The position numbers and the translations under genes are program-made. The notes beneath the pieces are model-generated. The model did no database searches. It saw only the letters and a program-made list of their open reading frames with translations, and had not been told where the DNA came from. From Natronorubrum tibetense GA33 (lineage in GTDB: Archaea > Halobacteriota > Halobacteria > Halobacteriales > Natrialbaceae): DNA of 64,000 nt. The stretch is from positions 3,696,265 to 3,760,264 of the forward strand of contig NZ_KB913017.1 in the NCBI RefSeq assembly GCF_000383975.1, given 5' to 3'. Of this stretch, positions 8,910 to 18,613 are shown piece after piece; position 1 is the first letter of the stretch, and each line of letters starts with the position of its first letter.

Positions 8910-11279
8910 ATGGCACGCGATATTGCAGAATCGGATGGCGGTAAAAACGGCGGCAAACGGGCGTTTAACGGCGATAAAGCGGATAATAACACGTTACTTG
9001 ATCGTCGCTCGTACCTGAAACTCGCCGGAACGACAACGGTGGCAGCGGCCGCAGCGGCCGGTGGGGCGAGTGCCAGCGGTGACGATTACGACGTGATTAC
9101 GGCCCGCGGACAGACGATCCGTCTCGGCAACGAGACGTGGGCAAACAAACTCATCGACGTCACCGGCGGCGGGAGCATCACCGTGCTCGTCGAGGGCGCA
9201 GCCACGATCCGCAACGTCGGCGTCGAGGGGCTCTATCAGGGAAGCGGCTTCATCTTCTCGATCACGAACACCGGCGGCACCGTCAGCTTCGAGAACGTCT
9301 ACATCGGCGACGGGGCGAACAAACGAGGCGAAAGCTTCGTCCACGGCCCCGGTGCCGTCTTCTACCACCGGAGCGCGAACTGCCGCGTCGAGTTCGACCG
9401 AATGAACGTCCAGGGCTACCCGAACAACGGCTTTTACTGTTCCAACACTGCCCACGGCGGCAGCGTCCACTGGACCAACTGTTACGGGAAGAACAACGGC
9501 GTCACCACGTTCCGGACGGGATCCGGGTCGGACACGCTCGAGAACTGCGTCGCGTACAACGACAACACGGACTACTCGACGAGCGACGGTCGCTGGGGGA
9601 ACTACTCCGAGAGTCACGGCCGACCGCTCTGGCACTGGGGCAACCAGACGATGACCGCCACGAACTGCAACTTCGCCGCCGGCTCGTACGGCGCCGCGGC
9701 GATCACCCACGAGAGCGGGCGGATCGTTCTCAACGGCGGAAACATCTCCGGCGGAACGCAGGGGAACGTCAACACGTCTCGAGCGGGCTCTACCCCCGAT
9801 CTCTCGATCCCCGACGGCGTCCCCACGTCGGCCGAAGCGGCCGCGTCGGGCAGTTCCGGCGGCTCACCCGAGCCTCGCGGCGACTACGAGGACCTTCGGC
9901 ACACCTACGAGTTCGTCGCCGAGGGCGAGTCCGAGCCGACCGACTACTATTTTGAGATCGAGGACGGACCGATCGAGCCCTCGACGTACAACGACGCCAC
10001 CGTCGAGGACGACTACATGTGGGTCAGCGACGACGGGACCCGCGCCGCGGGCCGCGTCGTCGACGGCCGTCACGCCTGGGAGTTCGATACGAACATCATC
10101 GACGCCACCGTTGAGGGCCCCGCTCACGCGGTCGTCAACGACGTCGACTCGAACCTCGAGCGGTATCCGCTCTCCGGCGCAACTGGCGACGGCTGGAAGG
10201 GCGATATGCCGTGGCACGACGAGGGGGAAGCCGACGAACCCGAAGAGGACGACGGCGACGACGAGGACGGCCACGAGTTCGACCACACCTACGAGTTCGT
10301 CGCCGAGGGCGAAGACGAGCCGACGGATTACTACTTCGAGATCGAAGACGGCAGTCCCATCGTCCCGTCGACGTACAACGGTGCGACTATCGAAGACGAC
10401 TTCATGTGGATCAGCGACGACGGCACTCGCGCCGCGGGTCGCGTCGTCGACGGCCGTCACGCCTGGGAGTTCGACACGCTGCTCGTCGACGTCACCGTCG
10501 AGGGGCCGGCCGAACCGATCGTCAACGACCAGCAATCATACCTCAGTCGCTACCCCCTCTCCGGTGCAACCGGAGACGAGTGGAAAGGCGACATGCCGTG
10601 GCACGACTCCGGTGAACACACCTACGAGTTCGTCGCCGAGGGCGAGTCGGAGCCGACCGACTACTACTTCGAAATCGAAGACGGAAGCACCATCGAGCCT
10701 TCGACGTACAACGGCGCAACGATCGAGGATAACCTGATGTGGGTCAGCGACGACGGAACCCGCGCTGCGGGCCGCATCGTCGACGGCCGCCACGCCTGGG
10801 AGTTCGACACCCTGCTCGTCGACGTCACCGTCGACGGCCCTGCGGAACCGATCGTCAACGATCAGGAGTCCCACCTCGGTCGCTACCCGCTCTCCGGCGC
10901 GACCGGCGACGGCTGGAAGGGGGATATGCCGTGGCACGCCTCCAGGCAACACACCTACGAGTTCGTCGCCGAGGGTGAAGACGAGCCGACCGACTACTAC
11001 TTCGAGATCGAGGACGGAAGCACCATCGAGCCCTCGACGTACAACGGCGCGACCATCGAGGACAACCTGATGTGGGTCAGCGACGACGGTACTCGAGCCG
11101 CCGGCCGCGTCGTCGACGGTCGCCACGCCTGGGAGTTCAACACCCTGCTCGTCGACGTCACCGTCGACGGCCCTGCGGAACCGATCGTCAACGACCAGCA
11201 ATCGTACCTCAGCCGGTACCCGCTCTCCGGCGCGACCGGCGACGACTGGAAGGGCGACATGCCGTGGCACGAAAACTAG
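8910..11279 (+). CDS. Tat-exported right-handed beta-helix protein with four C-terminal 111-residue repeats
   Basis: This is a 789-residue secreted protein. The N-terminus is polar and unusually long, then has a Tat motif DRRSYLKLAG (Arg32-Arg33) and an Ala-rich hydrophobic stretch. Residues about 55-305 are full of short strand-turn units (for example IRNVGVEGLYQGSG and TNTGGTVSFENVYIGDG), typical of pectate-lyase-like parallel beta helices. From residue 331 there are four repeats starting HTYEFVAEGE, at residues 331, 459, 570 and 681. Each ends near YPLSGATGD-WKGDMPWH and is probably a beta-sandwich binding module. An acidic linker, rich in Glu and Asp, separates repeats 1 and 2. It likely binds or processes a polysaccharide outside the cell, but no catalytic residues can be assigned. 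Coding homology seems to continue in frame past its TAG stop (see 11280-11604). Confidence 0.85.
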   Translation: MARDIAESDGGKNGGKRAFNGDKADNNTLLDRRSYLKLAGTTTVAAAAAAGGASASGDDYDVITARGQTIRLGNETWANKLIDVTGGGSITVLVEGAATIRNVGVEGLYQGSGFIFSITNTGGTVSFENVYIGDGANKRGESFVHGPGAVFYHRSANCRVEFDRMNVQGYPNNGFYCSNTAHGGSVHWTNCYGKNNGVTTFRTGSGSDTLENCVAYNDNTDYSTSDGRWGNYSESHGRPLWHWGNQTMTATNCNFAAGSYGAAAITHESGRIVLNGGNISGGTQGNVNTSRAGSTPDLSIPDGVPTSAEAAASGSSGGSPEPRGDYEDLRHTYEFVAEGESEPTDYYFEIEDGPIEPSTYNDATVEDDYMWVSDDGTRAAGRVVDGRHAWEFDTNIIDATVEGPAHAVVNDVDSNLERYPLSGATGDGWKGDMPWHDEGEADEPEEDDGDDEDGHEFDHTYEFVAEGEDEPTDYYFEIEDGSPIVPSTYNGATIEDDFMWISDDGTRAAGRVVDGRHAWEFDTLLVDVTVEGPAEPIVNDQQSYLSRYPLSGATGDEWKGDMPWHDSGEHTYEFVAEGESEPTDYYFEIEDGSTIEPSTYNGATIEDNLMWVSDDGTRAAGRIVDGRHAWEFDTLLVDVTVDGPAEPIVNDQESHLGRYPLSGATGDGWKGDMPWHASRQHTYEFVAEGEDEPTDYYFEIEDGSTIEPSTYNGATIEDNLMWVSDDGTRAAGRVVDGRHAWEFNTLLVDVTVDGPAEPIVNDQQSYLSRYPLSGATGDDWKGDMPWHEN
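9900..11276 (+). repeat. Four tandem intragenic repeats (about 333 bp each)
   Basis: Repeat units begin with the codons for HTYEFVAEG at 9900, 10284, 10617 and 10950. Units 2, 3 and 4 are spaced exactly 333 bases (111 codons) apart; the first is longer because of an acidic linker. Units 3 and 4 are nearly identical in protein and very close in DNA, which suggests recent duplication or ongoing unequal exchange. Confidence 0.9.
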
Positions 11280-11604
11280 CTCGACCACATCCTGCTGATC
11301 GACGGCGTCAGCTCCTCGAGTAAGACTGAGTACGAACCTGTCGCACGTGCCGACCGTCGTCGGCAACGGTTCGCCGGCTTCCTACGAAGGGTGCGTCGGC
11401 AGCGAGATCCAGCGGATCGGCTGGGAGGACTCGAGTCGATACGCGACGGCGGACTCGGACGGCACAGCCAGCGGTGCAATCGAGGACGGCTACCACGGCT
11501 TGCGCTACTCCGACTCAGTTACCGAGTTTTTGTTCGCGGCGGGCTCAGCGTTCGTCTACGACAACTCCGACCGCATCGACCCGACGACTACTGAGACGGT
11601 CTGC
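11280..11604 (+). pseudogene. Decayed beta-sandwich domain following the beta-helix gene
   Basis: Directly after the TAG stop at 11277, in the same frame, translation gives LDHILLIDGVSSSSKTEYE, which resembles the opening of C-terminal domains in haloarchaeal exported pectate-lyase-like proteins. After about 60 bases the sense moves to the +1 frame (from about 11347), which gives SGAIEDGYHGLRYSDSVTEF and AFVYDNSDRIDP, like the end of such a domain. One nonsense codon plus one frameshift thus separates it from the upstream gene. I infer that the ancestral protein was longer and was truncated. The identification rests on pattern resemblance only. Confidence 0.5.
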
Positions 11605-11783
11605 TGTACCGAGTTACCGGAACCCGCAGGACGGTCGCGGTTGCGCCGGTAATGACGTACAACAGCCCGTACGAGGTACCGACGGATTCGCGGCTGCCAT
11701 TTTCGCGGGGTTCGATCGCCCGTTACGACCGATCGTACTCCACAAAAGAGACGCGACGACGAGCGGGCAGCACCCGCCAAACG

Positions 11784-12170
11784 TTACAATAACCGGTTGA
11801 CGGCTTGTACGACGTCCGTCGCCCGCTTTACCGCCGCGCCACTTTCGACGAAGACCAGCGTTCGCGGCGGCTCCGTTGCCTTCGGGCGCACGCGCAACTC
11901 GAGGTCGTCGGCAGTCCCGGCCGCGACATCCTGTCCGGCCTCGAACTCGAGGCGCGCGCGATCGTCGTGGACAAACACCCGGGCGATCCGCTCGTCCGAA
12001 AACTCGACGTCGTACGCTCGCGAGCCGTCCGCCGTCGGCTCGACGTCTCGATCCGCGTTCGTGACGCGCGTCGACTCGAGCGTGCCGTCCTCGCGGCCGT
12101 CGAGTTCGGAGGCGAGCAGTTCGGCGATCCGGCGGCCGTCGGTGATCCGCGCTTCGACCATGGCGGACAT
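11784..12170 (-). CDS. Conserved haloarchaeal protein of unknown function
   Basis: This 128-residue acidic soluble protein has no membrane segment or signal. Its first half carries short charged strands (MVEARITDGRRIAELLASEL, AYDVEFSDERIARVFV) and it ends with a likely helix, AAVKRATDVVQAVNRLL. The pattern looks like a small alpha/beta domain. An alternative ATG three codons in (12161) is equally possible. It precedes DUF2240 and RNase H genes on the same strand, a set that looks like ordinary chromosomal background. No function can be assigned. Confidence 0.65.
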   Translation of the reverse strand: MSAMVEARITDGRRIAELLASELDGREDGTLESTRVTNADRDVEPTADGSRAYDVEFSDERIARVFVHDDRARLEFEAGQDVAAGTADDLELRVRPKATEPPRTLVFVESGAAVKRATDVVQAVNRLL

Positions 12171-12239
12171 CGGTCGGCCGGGGATTAACGCGCTTCGGCT
12201 TCCGATTCGTTCGCGGCGGCCTCGTCCACGTCGAGACGC

Positions 12240-12698
12240 CTACGAAGCCTCGCCGTCGTTCAGCGCCGCCCGCGCGACGGGGACCAGGTCGGTCACGTCG
12301 ATCCCCTCGCGACGGGCGTAGACGACGGCGGCGGTTTCGATCGTGACGCCAAGTTCCTGTTGGAGCGTGTTGATCGCGCCGACAGCCTCGTGTTTCTCTA
12401 CGCCTTCCGCGACGAGCGTATCGAGGACGCGCTCGAACGCGGAGCGTTCCTGCAGGAGGTCCTCGTCGGGGACGAACTCGTCGGGAACCGTTACGTCGGC
12501 GGGATCGAACGTGACCTCGAGACCGTCGTCGACCGGCTCGAGCAGTCCCTCGCGCGTCGCGACGTCGATCAGCCGTTTGGACTGGTCGGGGGAAAACCAG
12601 TCCCGATCGAGCGAGAGTGCGACGACGAGTTCGTTTTCCTGTAGCTGTCGGCTCCCGTTCTGGATGAACGGTGCCGCGATCGCGACGCGAAGGCTCAT
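12240..12698 (-). CDS. DUF2240 family protein
   Basis: This 152-residue protein matches the archaeal DUF2240 family in length and layout. It has an N-terminal helical region (VAIAAPFIQNGSRQLQENEL), a segment resembling a winged-helix (WFSPDQSKRLIDVATREGLL), a short acidic strand section, and a C-terminal helical part, ERVLDTLVAEGVEKHEAVGA, followed by YARREGIDV. The family's biochemical role is not known to me; the HTH-like portion hints at nucleic acid contact. It is co-directional with the RNase H gene upstream and the unknown gene downstream. Confidence 0.8.
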   Translation of the reverse strand: MSLRVAIAAPFIQNGSRQLQENELVVALSLDRDWFSPDQSKRLIDVATREGLLEPVDDGLEVTFDPADVTVPDEFVPDEDLLQERSAFERVLDTLVAEGVEKHEAVGAINTLQQELGVTIETAAVVYARREGIDVTDLVPVARAALNDGEAS

Positions 12699-12824
12699 GC
12701 ACTGTCTTGACCCGAACGACGAAATAACGGTGGCGGTTCCGACCGCTGGACTGGGTGGGTTCGATCCCCGCTCGAAGAAGCGGGTCGACCCTCGAGTGAC
12801 GAAGCGATCGCTGGGGGTTGGCCG

Positions 12825-13460
12825 TCAGTCCGAGGCGCGACCGCCGCTATTGCGGTTGGCTCGAGACGGCGGCGGGAACTCGGTCGCGGTCGGTTCGGGC
12901 GTCTCCGGGAGGACACAGCGGTCCGGTTCGCGATTGACGTGTCGGTACTGATTGGGTGCGTTCGCGAGCGGATGGGCGGGGTTCTGGTCGCTGTCGATGC
13001 GCGCGGCCCGGACCTCGCCGAAGCCGTTGAGCCGCGCCTGGATGCCCCGCCAGTGATACCGGGTCGCGGACGGGACGGAGATCGGACGCGGTGCCTTTCC
13101 GTCGGGGTGGTTCGTCGCGAGAATGGCGCTGTTGACGTTACTGGCGAGCGCATCGTGGTCGATGAGGACGCCGACGCGGGCGTCTCGAGGCGCACGCGCT
13201 GCCAGGACGTCGAGTCCGAGATGCAGCGCTCGATACTCGGCGACGTTGTTATCCGGCGGCGTATCCGTAGTCGCGACGCGTGCGACACGGGTGCCGTCGC
13301 GCGTTTCGATGACGGCGCCCAGTCCACCGCCCGCCTTCCGGAAGGACCCATCGGTAGCGACGTAGAAGTCACGATGATGGGTCCGCGGCGGGTGAGCGAT
13401 GTGGGGTGTGGGCGACTCGTCGAACAGGTCCCGCAGGGCGGACCGGCCGTGAGCGGCCAT
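12825..13460 (-). CDS. rnhA: Ribonuclease HI family protein
   Basis: This is a 211-residue RNase H-fold protein that would cleave the RNA strand of RNA:DNA hybrids. The catalytic carboxylates can be placed: Asp37 in YVATDGSF, Glu75 in NNVAEYRAL, Asp101 or Asp103 in LIDHDALAS, and the last near ARIDSDQNPAHPLA (Asp156 or Asp158). It thus keeps a DEDD set. An N-terminal segment of 30 residues and a Pro/Arg-rich C-terminal tail extend beyond the core, as in other haloarchaeal members. The ATG at 13460 gives MAAHGRSALRDLF. Such single-domain archaeal RNases H act in R-loop or primer removal. Confidence 0.88.
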   Translation of the reverse strand: MAAHGRSALRDLFDESPTPHIAHPPRTHHRDFYVATDGSFRKAGGGLGAVIETRDGTRVARVATTDTPPDNNVAEYRALHLGLDVLAARAPRDARVGVLIDHDALASNVNSAILATNHPDGKAPRPISVPSATRYHWRGIQARLNGFGEVRAARIDSDQNPAHPLANAPNQYRHVNREPDRCVLPETPEPTATEFPPPSRANRNSGGRASD

Positions 13461-13605
13461 ACTCGTAGTACGAGTCGAAGGTTTCTTAAAGTTATCCCAG
13501 AAATCTGCCCGTGAGACTGATCGACCGGCCGTTTATACTCTCCGTTTGTTGGACGTAATTATACATCGGTGTACATACCACAACATATCGCTCGGTAGAT
13601 ACCAA

Positions 13606-13616
13606 TATTTATAAAT
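13606..13616 (+). promoter_or_regulatory. TATA box of the dpp operon
   Basis: The AT-rich string TATTTATAAATA is centred about 28 bases before the ATG at 13640, which again predicts a leaderless transcript. This is the only strong TATA element ahead of the five transporter genes, although the 90-base gap after the binding-protein gene may hold a weaker one (TTATT near 15309). Confidence 0.6.
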
Positions 13617-13639
13617 AATCATCCGGTTTCCTATGGGGT

Positions 13640-15253
13640 ATGAAGGGTGTTATCAACCAGAGCATCGATCGACGGACGTTGCTGAAGCTTACCGGGGCAG
13701 CCGGGGCGACGACCGGACTAGGTGCACTTGCCGGCTGTTTAAGCGATCCAGACGACGACGATGGCGACGGTGATCTCGAGCTGGATTCGCTCACGATTAC
13801 TCAGGGAGAGTTCCCGGACGTCGAAGACCCGAACGACCACATCACGGGACCGTACTTCAACGTATACGATCACGTGTACGAACCGCTGTTCGACGTCGTC
13901 CCGGGCGAAGAACCTGCAGGTCGCGTCGTCGAGGACTGGGAGCACGGCGACGAGGGCACGGTCGAGCTGACGATCCGCAGCGACGTCGTTTTCCATCAGG
14001 GACAAGAGCTGACCGCGGACGATATCGCGTTCACGCTCGAGCGACAGATCGACCCCGACGTCCCACCGGTATCGGATCAGGTTGCCGGGCTCGGCTCGAT
14101 CGACGGTGCGGAGGCGATCGACGACACGACCCTCGAGCTCTCCTACAGCGGCGCAGCACAGCTCGCGGAGTTCGAGTTCGGGAACTACCTGCGAGCGGTC
14201 AGCCAGGAGTGGTACGAGAACGACGCGCCGACGACTGACGACGGCGTCATCTCCGGCGACGACGCGGACGCGTTCAACGGTACCGGACCGTTCCAGGTTA
14301 CCGAGTACGATCCGGCCCAGAACCGGATCGTCATGGAGCCGTTCGACGACTACTGGGGCGACGTACCGGAGCTCGAAGAAGTGATCTTCGAGGGCGAAAC
14401 CTCCGACTCCGGTCGGGTGAGTTCGTTGGTGGCTGACGAGACCAACCTCATCGACAACGTCCTCCCCGACGACGTCGGTGAGATCGAAAACGACGACGAG
14501 TCGCGGATCGAACAGGTGACCTCGTTCCGTAACATCTTCCTGCCGATGAAAAACGAGGTCGAGCCGTTCGACAGCGAGGAGTTCCGTCTGGCGATGAACT
14601 ACGCGGTCGACAATCAGGAGATCATCGACGAGGTCCTGGGCGGGTTCGGTGCGCCGATGTCCCAGCCGACGCCGCCGGAAGTCAACGGGTACAACCCGGA
14701 GCTCGATCCGTACCCCCAAGACCTCGAGGAGGCCGAGCAACTCGTCGAAGACGCCGGTTACACGGAGGACGATCCCGCGGAGATCACGCTCACCGCACCC
14801 GAGGGACGCTACCTCAACGACGCCGACGTCGGCCGACGGGCGGCCGACCAGATCGACCAGCTGCCGAACGTCGAGTGCGACGTCGACATCGTCCCGTTCG
14901 ACGTGGTTTCCGACGCCGCGTCCGCCGGCCCGGACGACGACGAGATCCCCTTCTTCCTGATCGGCTGGGGGGTTATTACTGGCGACGCCGACTACGGGAT
15001 GGTCGGCTTCTTCCACGAGGACGGCGGCGTCCAGACCTTCAGCGACGACGAACTCCAGAGCGAACTCGAGGCCACGCAGGTCGAAGACGATCCGGAGACC
15101 AGAGAGGAGATGCTCCAGGCTGTCAACGAGATGGCCCGTGAAAAGGCGCCGTGGGTCTTCCTGCACCAGCAGGAAAGCATCTACGGCATCAACGAGGACA
15201 TCGAGTGGGACGCTCGTGAGGACGAGAGCATCTTCGTCTGGGAGATGAACTGA
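13640..15253 (+). CDS. Dipeptide/oligopeptide-type ABC transporter substrate-binding lipoprotein
   Basis: This 537-residue protein is the extracytoplasmic binding component of a Dpp/Opp-type importer (SBP_bac_5 family). It has a Tat signal, DRRTLLKLTGAAG (Arg11-Arg12), and a lipobox ending LAGC with Cys33, so it is probably a lipid-anchored surface protein. An Asp-rich linker follows. Family hallmarks include YDHVYEPLFD near the start of the mature part, DIAFTLERQ, NGTGPFQVTEYDP, and the C-terminal PWVFLHQQ. The same family also binds nickel, sugars and other ligands, so peptide as substrate is only likely. It is the first gene of a complete operon. Confidence 0.93.
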   Translation: MKGVINQSIDRRTLLKLTGAAGATTGLGALAGCLSDPDDDDGDGDLELDSLTITQGEFPDVEDPNDHITGPYFNVYDHVYEPLFDVVPGEEPAGRVVEDWEHGDEGTVELTIRSDVVFHQGQELTADDIAFTLERQIDPDVPPVSDQVAGLGSIDGAEAIDDTTLELSYSGAAQLAEFEFGNYLRAVSQEWYENDAPTTDDGVISGDDADAFNGTGPFQVTEYDPAQNRIVMEPFDDYWGDVPELEEVIFEGETSDSGRVSSLVADETNLIDNVLPDDVGEIENDDESRIEQVTSFRNIFLPMKNEVEPFDSEEFRLAMNYAVDNQEIIDEVLGGFGAPMSQPTPPEVNGYNPELDPYPQDLEEAEQLVEDAGYTEDDPAEITLTAPEGRYLNDADVGRRAADQIDQLPNVECDVDIVPFDVVSDAASAGPDDDEIPFFLIGWGVITGDADYGMVGFFHEDGGVQTFSDDELQSELEATQVEDDPETREEMLQAVNEMAREKAPWVFLHQQESIYGINEDIEWDAREDESIFVWEMN

Positions 15254-15343
15254 TCGGCGAGAGAGAGCTCGCTATCTCACTTGAGTACCGATGAAGAACG
15301 AAAACAACTTATTGGCAACCGATAACCGCTGAACGGGAATTGA

Positions 15344-16333
15344 ATGGCTCTTGGAAAGTTTTTGATGAGACGGGTTCTGCAGGGAATATTCGTCCTCTGG
15401 GCCGTCGTCACCATCATGTTTGGCCTTCGGGCGCTGTCTCCCGGCGATCCGGTGAACCTGATCGCTGGACAGGTGCCGGATCAAGCAACGCGCGATCAAA
15501 TTCGGCAAGATCTCGGGCTCGATCAGCCGATGTACGTCCAGTATCTGGACTATCTCGGTGATCTACTGACGGGAAGTCTGGGATATTCGTACAACCAGCG
15601 TCGGGCGGTCACCGACATCGTGGCCCAGCACTTCGCCGCGACCGTCGAACTCGCCGTCGCGGCAACGGTCGTCGCGATTGTCATCGCGATCCCGCTCGGC
15701 GTCGTCAGCGCGACCCGGCGGAATCAGCCCGCGGATTACGGGGCGACGCTCGGCTCGCTCGTCGGGATCAGCACGCCGAACTTCTGGCTCGGAATCATGC
15801 TGATTCTGCTGGTAGCCGAACAGGTCGGGATGTTTCCGACCTCTGGGCGCGGCGTCGCGTTCCACGATGCGATGTACATGGTCTTTCGATACGGCTACGT
15901 CGGTGACCTGCTCAGCTGGCTCAGCTACATTATTCTGCCGGCGATTACGCTCGGGACGTACTTCACAGCGCTGATCACGCGACTGACGCGCAGCGGCATG
16001 ATCGACGAACTCGGCAAGCCGTACGTGACCGCGACGGAGGCCAAGGGGCTCCCGCAGACGCTGATTCGGTACAAACACGTCCTTCGAAACACGCTGATTC
16101 CGATTATCACGGTTCTCGGGCTCCAGCTCGGGACGCTGATGGGCGGTGCGGTGATTACGGAGGAGGTCTTCAACTGGCCCGGTCTCGGACTGATGTTCAT
16201 CGAATCGCTTCGAAACGGCGATTGGCCGGTCGTGCAGGGAATCGTCCTGTTCATCGCGGTCGCGTTCGTGGTGATCAACATTCTGGTCGACGCCGTCTAC
16301 GCGCGGCTGAATCCGCAGGTGAGCGACGAATGA
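15344..16333 (+). CDS. dppB: Dpp/Opp-type ABC transporter permease, DppB-like
   Basis: This 329-residue integral membrane permease pairs with the next gene product to form the channel. It begins with the typical MALGKFLMRRVLQGIFVLW helix and has about six membrane helices. The EAA loop that docks the ATPase is YVTATEAKGLPQTLIRYKHV. The C-terminus ends in the last helix and RLNPQVSDE. Its stop overlaps the ATG of the next permease (ATGA), so the two are translationally coupled and made in equal amounts. Confidence 0.93.
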   Translation: MALGKFLMRRVLQGIFVLWAVVTIMFGLRALSPGDPVNLIAGQVPDQATRDQIRQDLGLDQPMYVQYLDYLGDLLTGSLGYSYNQRRAVTDIVAQHFAATVELAVAATVVAIVIAIPLGVVSATRRNQPADYGATLGSLVGISTPNFWLGIMLILLVAEQVGMFPTSGRGVAFHDAMYMVFRYGYVGDLLSWLSYIILPAITLGTYFTALITRLTRSGMIDELGKPYVTATEAKGLPQTLIRYKHVLRNTLIPIITVLGLQLGTLMGGAVITEEVFNWPGLGLMFIESLRNGDWPVVQGIVLFIAVAFVVINILVDAVYARLNPQVSDE

Positions 16334-17337
16334 TTTCGGACCGAATCAAATCGAATCTGACGAAGGAACTGCGACAGAGCCTGCTAGCCAAACTCGGGAT
16401 CGTGCTCATCGTTTCGATCCTTCTCATGGGAATCTTCGCGCCGGTGCTGGCGACGCACAATCCCTACGATCAGGGCTATACCGACGACAATGGCGCCTCG
16501 TACCCGCCGGTTGGACTGAGCTACGATACGACGATCGCACAGGACGGGGAACGGGTAAGCCACACCGTCGAAGGAACCGGCGACCACGTCCTCGGAACGA
16601 ACAACCTCGGACAGGACATCTATTCGCGGTTCCTCTATGGTGCGCGAACGTCACTGCTCGTCGGCATCTCCGGAACACTGCTCGCGGCTGCGATTGGCGT
16701 CCCCATCGGCCTCACCGCGGGCTACTTCGGTGGCCGGGTCGACGACGGACTCATGCGGATGGCAGACGTCATGCTGGCGTTCCCGTCGCTCGTCCTCGCG
16801 CTGGCGCTGATGGGCGCGTTCGGCAGAGGGACGATCGGGATACCCGATCCGATCGTGAGAGCAGGGCTCGCGGACGGAATGCCCGAGACGATGACGTTTC
16901 CCGGGATGGTCGCAGTGGTCGTCGCACTGGTAACCTGGGTCTGGTTCGCGCGCGTCGCCCGCGGCGAAGCGATGTCGATACGCAACGAGGAGTACGTGAA
17001 GGCGGCGCGCTCGCTCGGCGCGAGCCACGGCACGATCCTGCGAAAGCACGTACTCCCCAACAGCCTCACGCCGATCATCGTCCTCGCGACGATTCAGGTC
17101 GCGGCGATCATCCTCCTCGAGAGCTCGCTCTCGTATCTCGGGTTCTCGGGGACGACGCTCTCGTGGGGCTTCGAGATCCAGAACGGACAGGACGTGATGC
17201 GGACCCAGTGGTGGGTCGCCACCATTCCGGGGATCGGAATCGTCCTCGCCGTGATCGGTATCAACTTGCTCGGCGACTGGCTACGGGACGCCCTCGACCC
17301 GAACATCGAGGGCGAAGGTGCCGGAGGTGCTGGCTAA
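16330..17337 (+). CDS. dppC: Dpp/Opp-type ABC transporter permease, DppC-like
   Basis: This is the second channel subunit, 335 residues. It has a short cytoplasmic start, a first helix (KLGIVLIVSILLMGIFAPV), a large external loop of about 70 residues, then five more helices. The EAA loop is YVKAARSLGASHGTILRKHV, with the usual DPNIEG end (DALDPNIEGEG). I chose the ATG at 16330, which overlaps the previous stop; an earlier in-frame start would add a low-complexity Arg-rich run. The external loop after TM1 is slightly longer than in bacterial DppC, as usual in haloarchaea. Confidence 0.93.
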   Translation: MISDRIKSNLTKELRQSLLAKLGIVLIVSILLMGIFAPVLATHNPYDQGYTDDNGASYPPVGLSYDTTIAQDGERVSHTVEGTGDHVLGTNNLGQDIYSRFLYGARTSLLVGISGTLLAAAIGVPIGLTAGYFGGRVDDGLMRMADVMLAFPSLVLALALMGAFGRGTIGIPDPIVRAGLADGMPETMTFPGMVAVVVALVTWVWFARVARGEAMSIRNEEYVKAARSLGASHGTILRKHVLPNSLTPIIVLATIQVAAIILLESSLSYLGFSGTTLSWGFEIQNGQDVMRTQWWVATIPGIGIVLAVIGINLLGDWLRDALDPNIEGEGAGGAG

Positions 17338-17338
17338 C

Positions 17339-18613
17339 ATGACTGACGAGATTCTGCGAGTCGAGGGACTGAAGACCAGATTCTTCACCGACGAAGGACA
17401 GGTGAACGCAGTAGACGGCGTCGACCTCGCTATCGAGCGCGGGGACACCTACGGCATCGTCGGTGAGAGCGGCAGCGGAAAGAGCGTCACCGCTCGATCG
17501 ATCATCGACCTGATCGACTCTCCCGGTGAGATCACCGACGGCGAGATATGGTACCGCAACCGGGAGTTCGCCGACGCCGTTGCCGACGACTACCCGGACG
17601 CGATCGACGACGATCAGGTCGATCTCCTCCGGATACCGCCGTCGATTCGCCGTTCGCTGCGCGGGACCCACTTCAGTATGATCTTTCAGGATCCCCAAAG
17701 CAGCTTCAACCCGAGCATCACCGTCGGCGAACAGATCGCCGAGGCAGTGGAGGTCCAGCAACGTGCGAGCGCGAACCCACGGTCAACGCGAGCGCGCTCG
17801 CAGAACTACACGCTCACTTCGATGGCACTCGGGACGGTGCTCCAGTCGAAGCGGTACGTGACGTCAGCGAGTCGCGAACGGGCAATCGAGTTGCTCGAAC
17901 TGGTCGGCATCCCCGATCCGGTCGAGCGGGCCGACGAATACCCCCACGAGTACTCCGGCGGCATGCTCCAGCGAGCGATGATCGCACAAGCGCTCGCCGG
18001 CGAACCCGACATACTGGTCGCCGACGAGCCGACGACGGCACTCGACGTGACCATTCAGGCCCAGATTCTTGACCTCCTCGACGATCTCAAAGCGGAGACC
18101 GGAATGACGATACTCCTGATCACACACAACCTCGGCGTCGTGGCCCGCATGTGCGACCGCGTCGGCGTGATGTACGCCGGCGAAATCGTCGAGCGCGGCA
18201 CGCTCGAGGACGTCTTCGACGATTACGTCCACCCCTACACGGCAGGCCTGCTCGGCTCGGTTCCCGATCTGGAGGGTGCAGGCGGTCGTCTCCAACCGAT
18301 CTCGGGGAACGTTCCCAGCCTGCTGGATCACGAGATGGGGGATCGGTGTCACTTCGCGGATCGGTGTCCGAAGGCCATGGAGAACTGCCTGAACCATCCA
18401 CCCGAATATCCGACGAGCGGGAGCGACGATCACGCGGTACGATGCGTGCTCGCAGAGACGGAGTACGACGATGAAAAAGCGTTGCCCGACGACTACTTCG
18501 TCGGGACGGACCGTCCCGCTGGGGACAAGCACGTCGGTCCCGACGACCGCGACGAAGACGACGAAGAACGGCGACATCCGCCGGCGGAAACCACCGGGGG
18601 TGAACACCAGTGA
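17339..18613 (+). CDS. dppD: Dpp/Opp-type ABC transporter ATP-binding protein, DppD-like
   Basis: This 424-residue cytoplasmic ATPase powers the importer. Walker A is GESGSGKSV, the signature is [15 protein letters not shown], Walker B is ILVADEPTT, and the H-loop His is in LLITHNLG. The C-terminal oligopeptide-transporter region carries Cys-rich [15 protein letters not shown] ~45-residue insert around residues 145-185 ([11 protein letters not shown] and onward) lies between the Q-loop (IFQDPQSS) and the signature. A polar tail of about 45 residues follows the last Cys (VRCVLAE). The ATG at 17339 is one base after the previous stop. Its stop overlaps the GTG start of the next gene. Confidence 0.93.
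   Translation: MTDEILRVEGLKTRFFTDEGQVNAVDGVDLAIERGDTYGIVGESGSGKSVTARSIIDLIDSPGEITDGEIWYRNREFADAVADDYPDAIDDDQVDLLRIPPSIRRSLRGTHFSMIFQDPQSSFNPSITVGEQIAEAVEVQQRASANPRSTRARSQNYTLTSMALGTVLQSKRYVTSASRERAIELLELVGIPDPVERADEYPHEYSGGMLQRAMIAQALAGEPDILVADEPTTALDVTIQAQILDLLDDLKAETGMTILLITHNLGVVARMCDRVGVMYAGEIVERGTLEDVFDDYVHPYTAGLLGSVPDLEGAGGRLQPISGNVPSLLDHEMGDRCHFADRCPKAMENCLNHPPEYPTSGSDDHAVRCVLAETEYDDEKALPDDYFVGTDRPAGDKHVGPDDRDEDDEERRHPPAETTGGEHQ

Noticed and set aside
9900-11276. Regular repeats considered as a CRISPR array
   Set aside because: The 333-base units are in-frame coding repeats of one protein and have no unique spacers between short repeats. No CRISPR-like array occurs anywhere in the window.
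13739-15166. Very long minus-strand open frame (475 codons) opposite the substrate-binding protein gene
   Set aside because: It is the antisense shadow of a GC-rich gene: the plus strand has a signal, lipobox and family motifs, whereas the antisense protein is Arg/Val/Asp-rich with no pattern.
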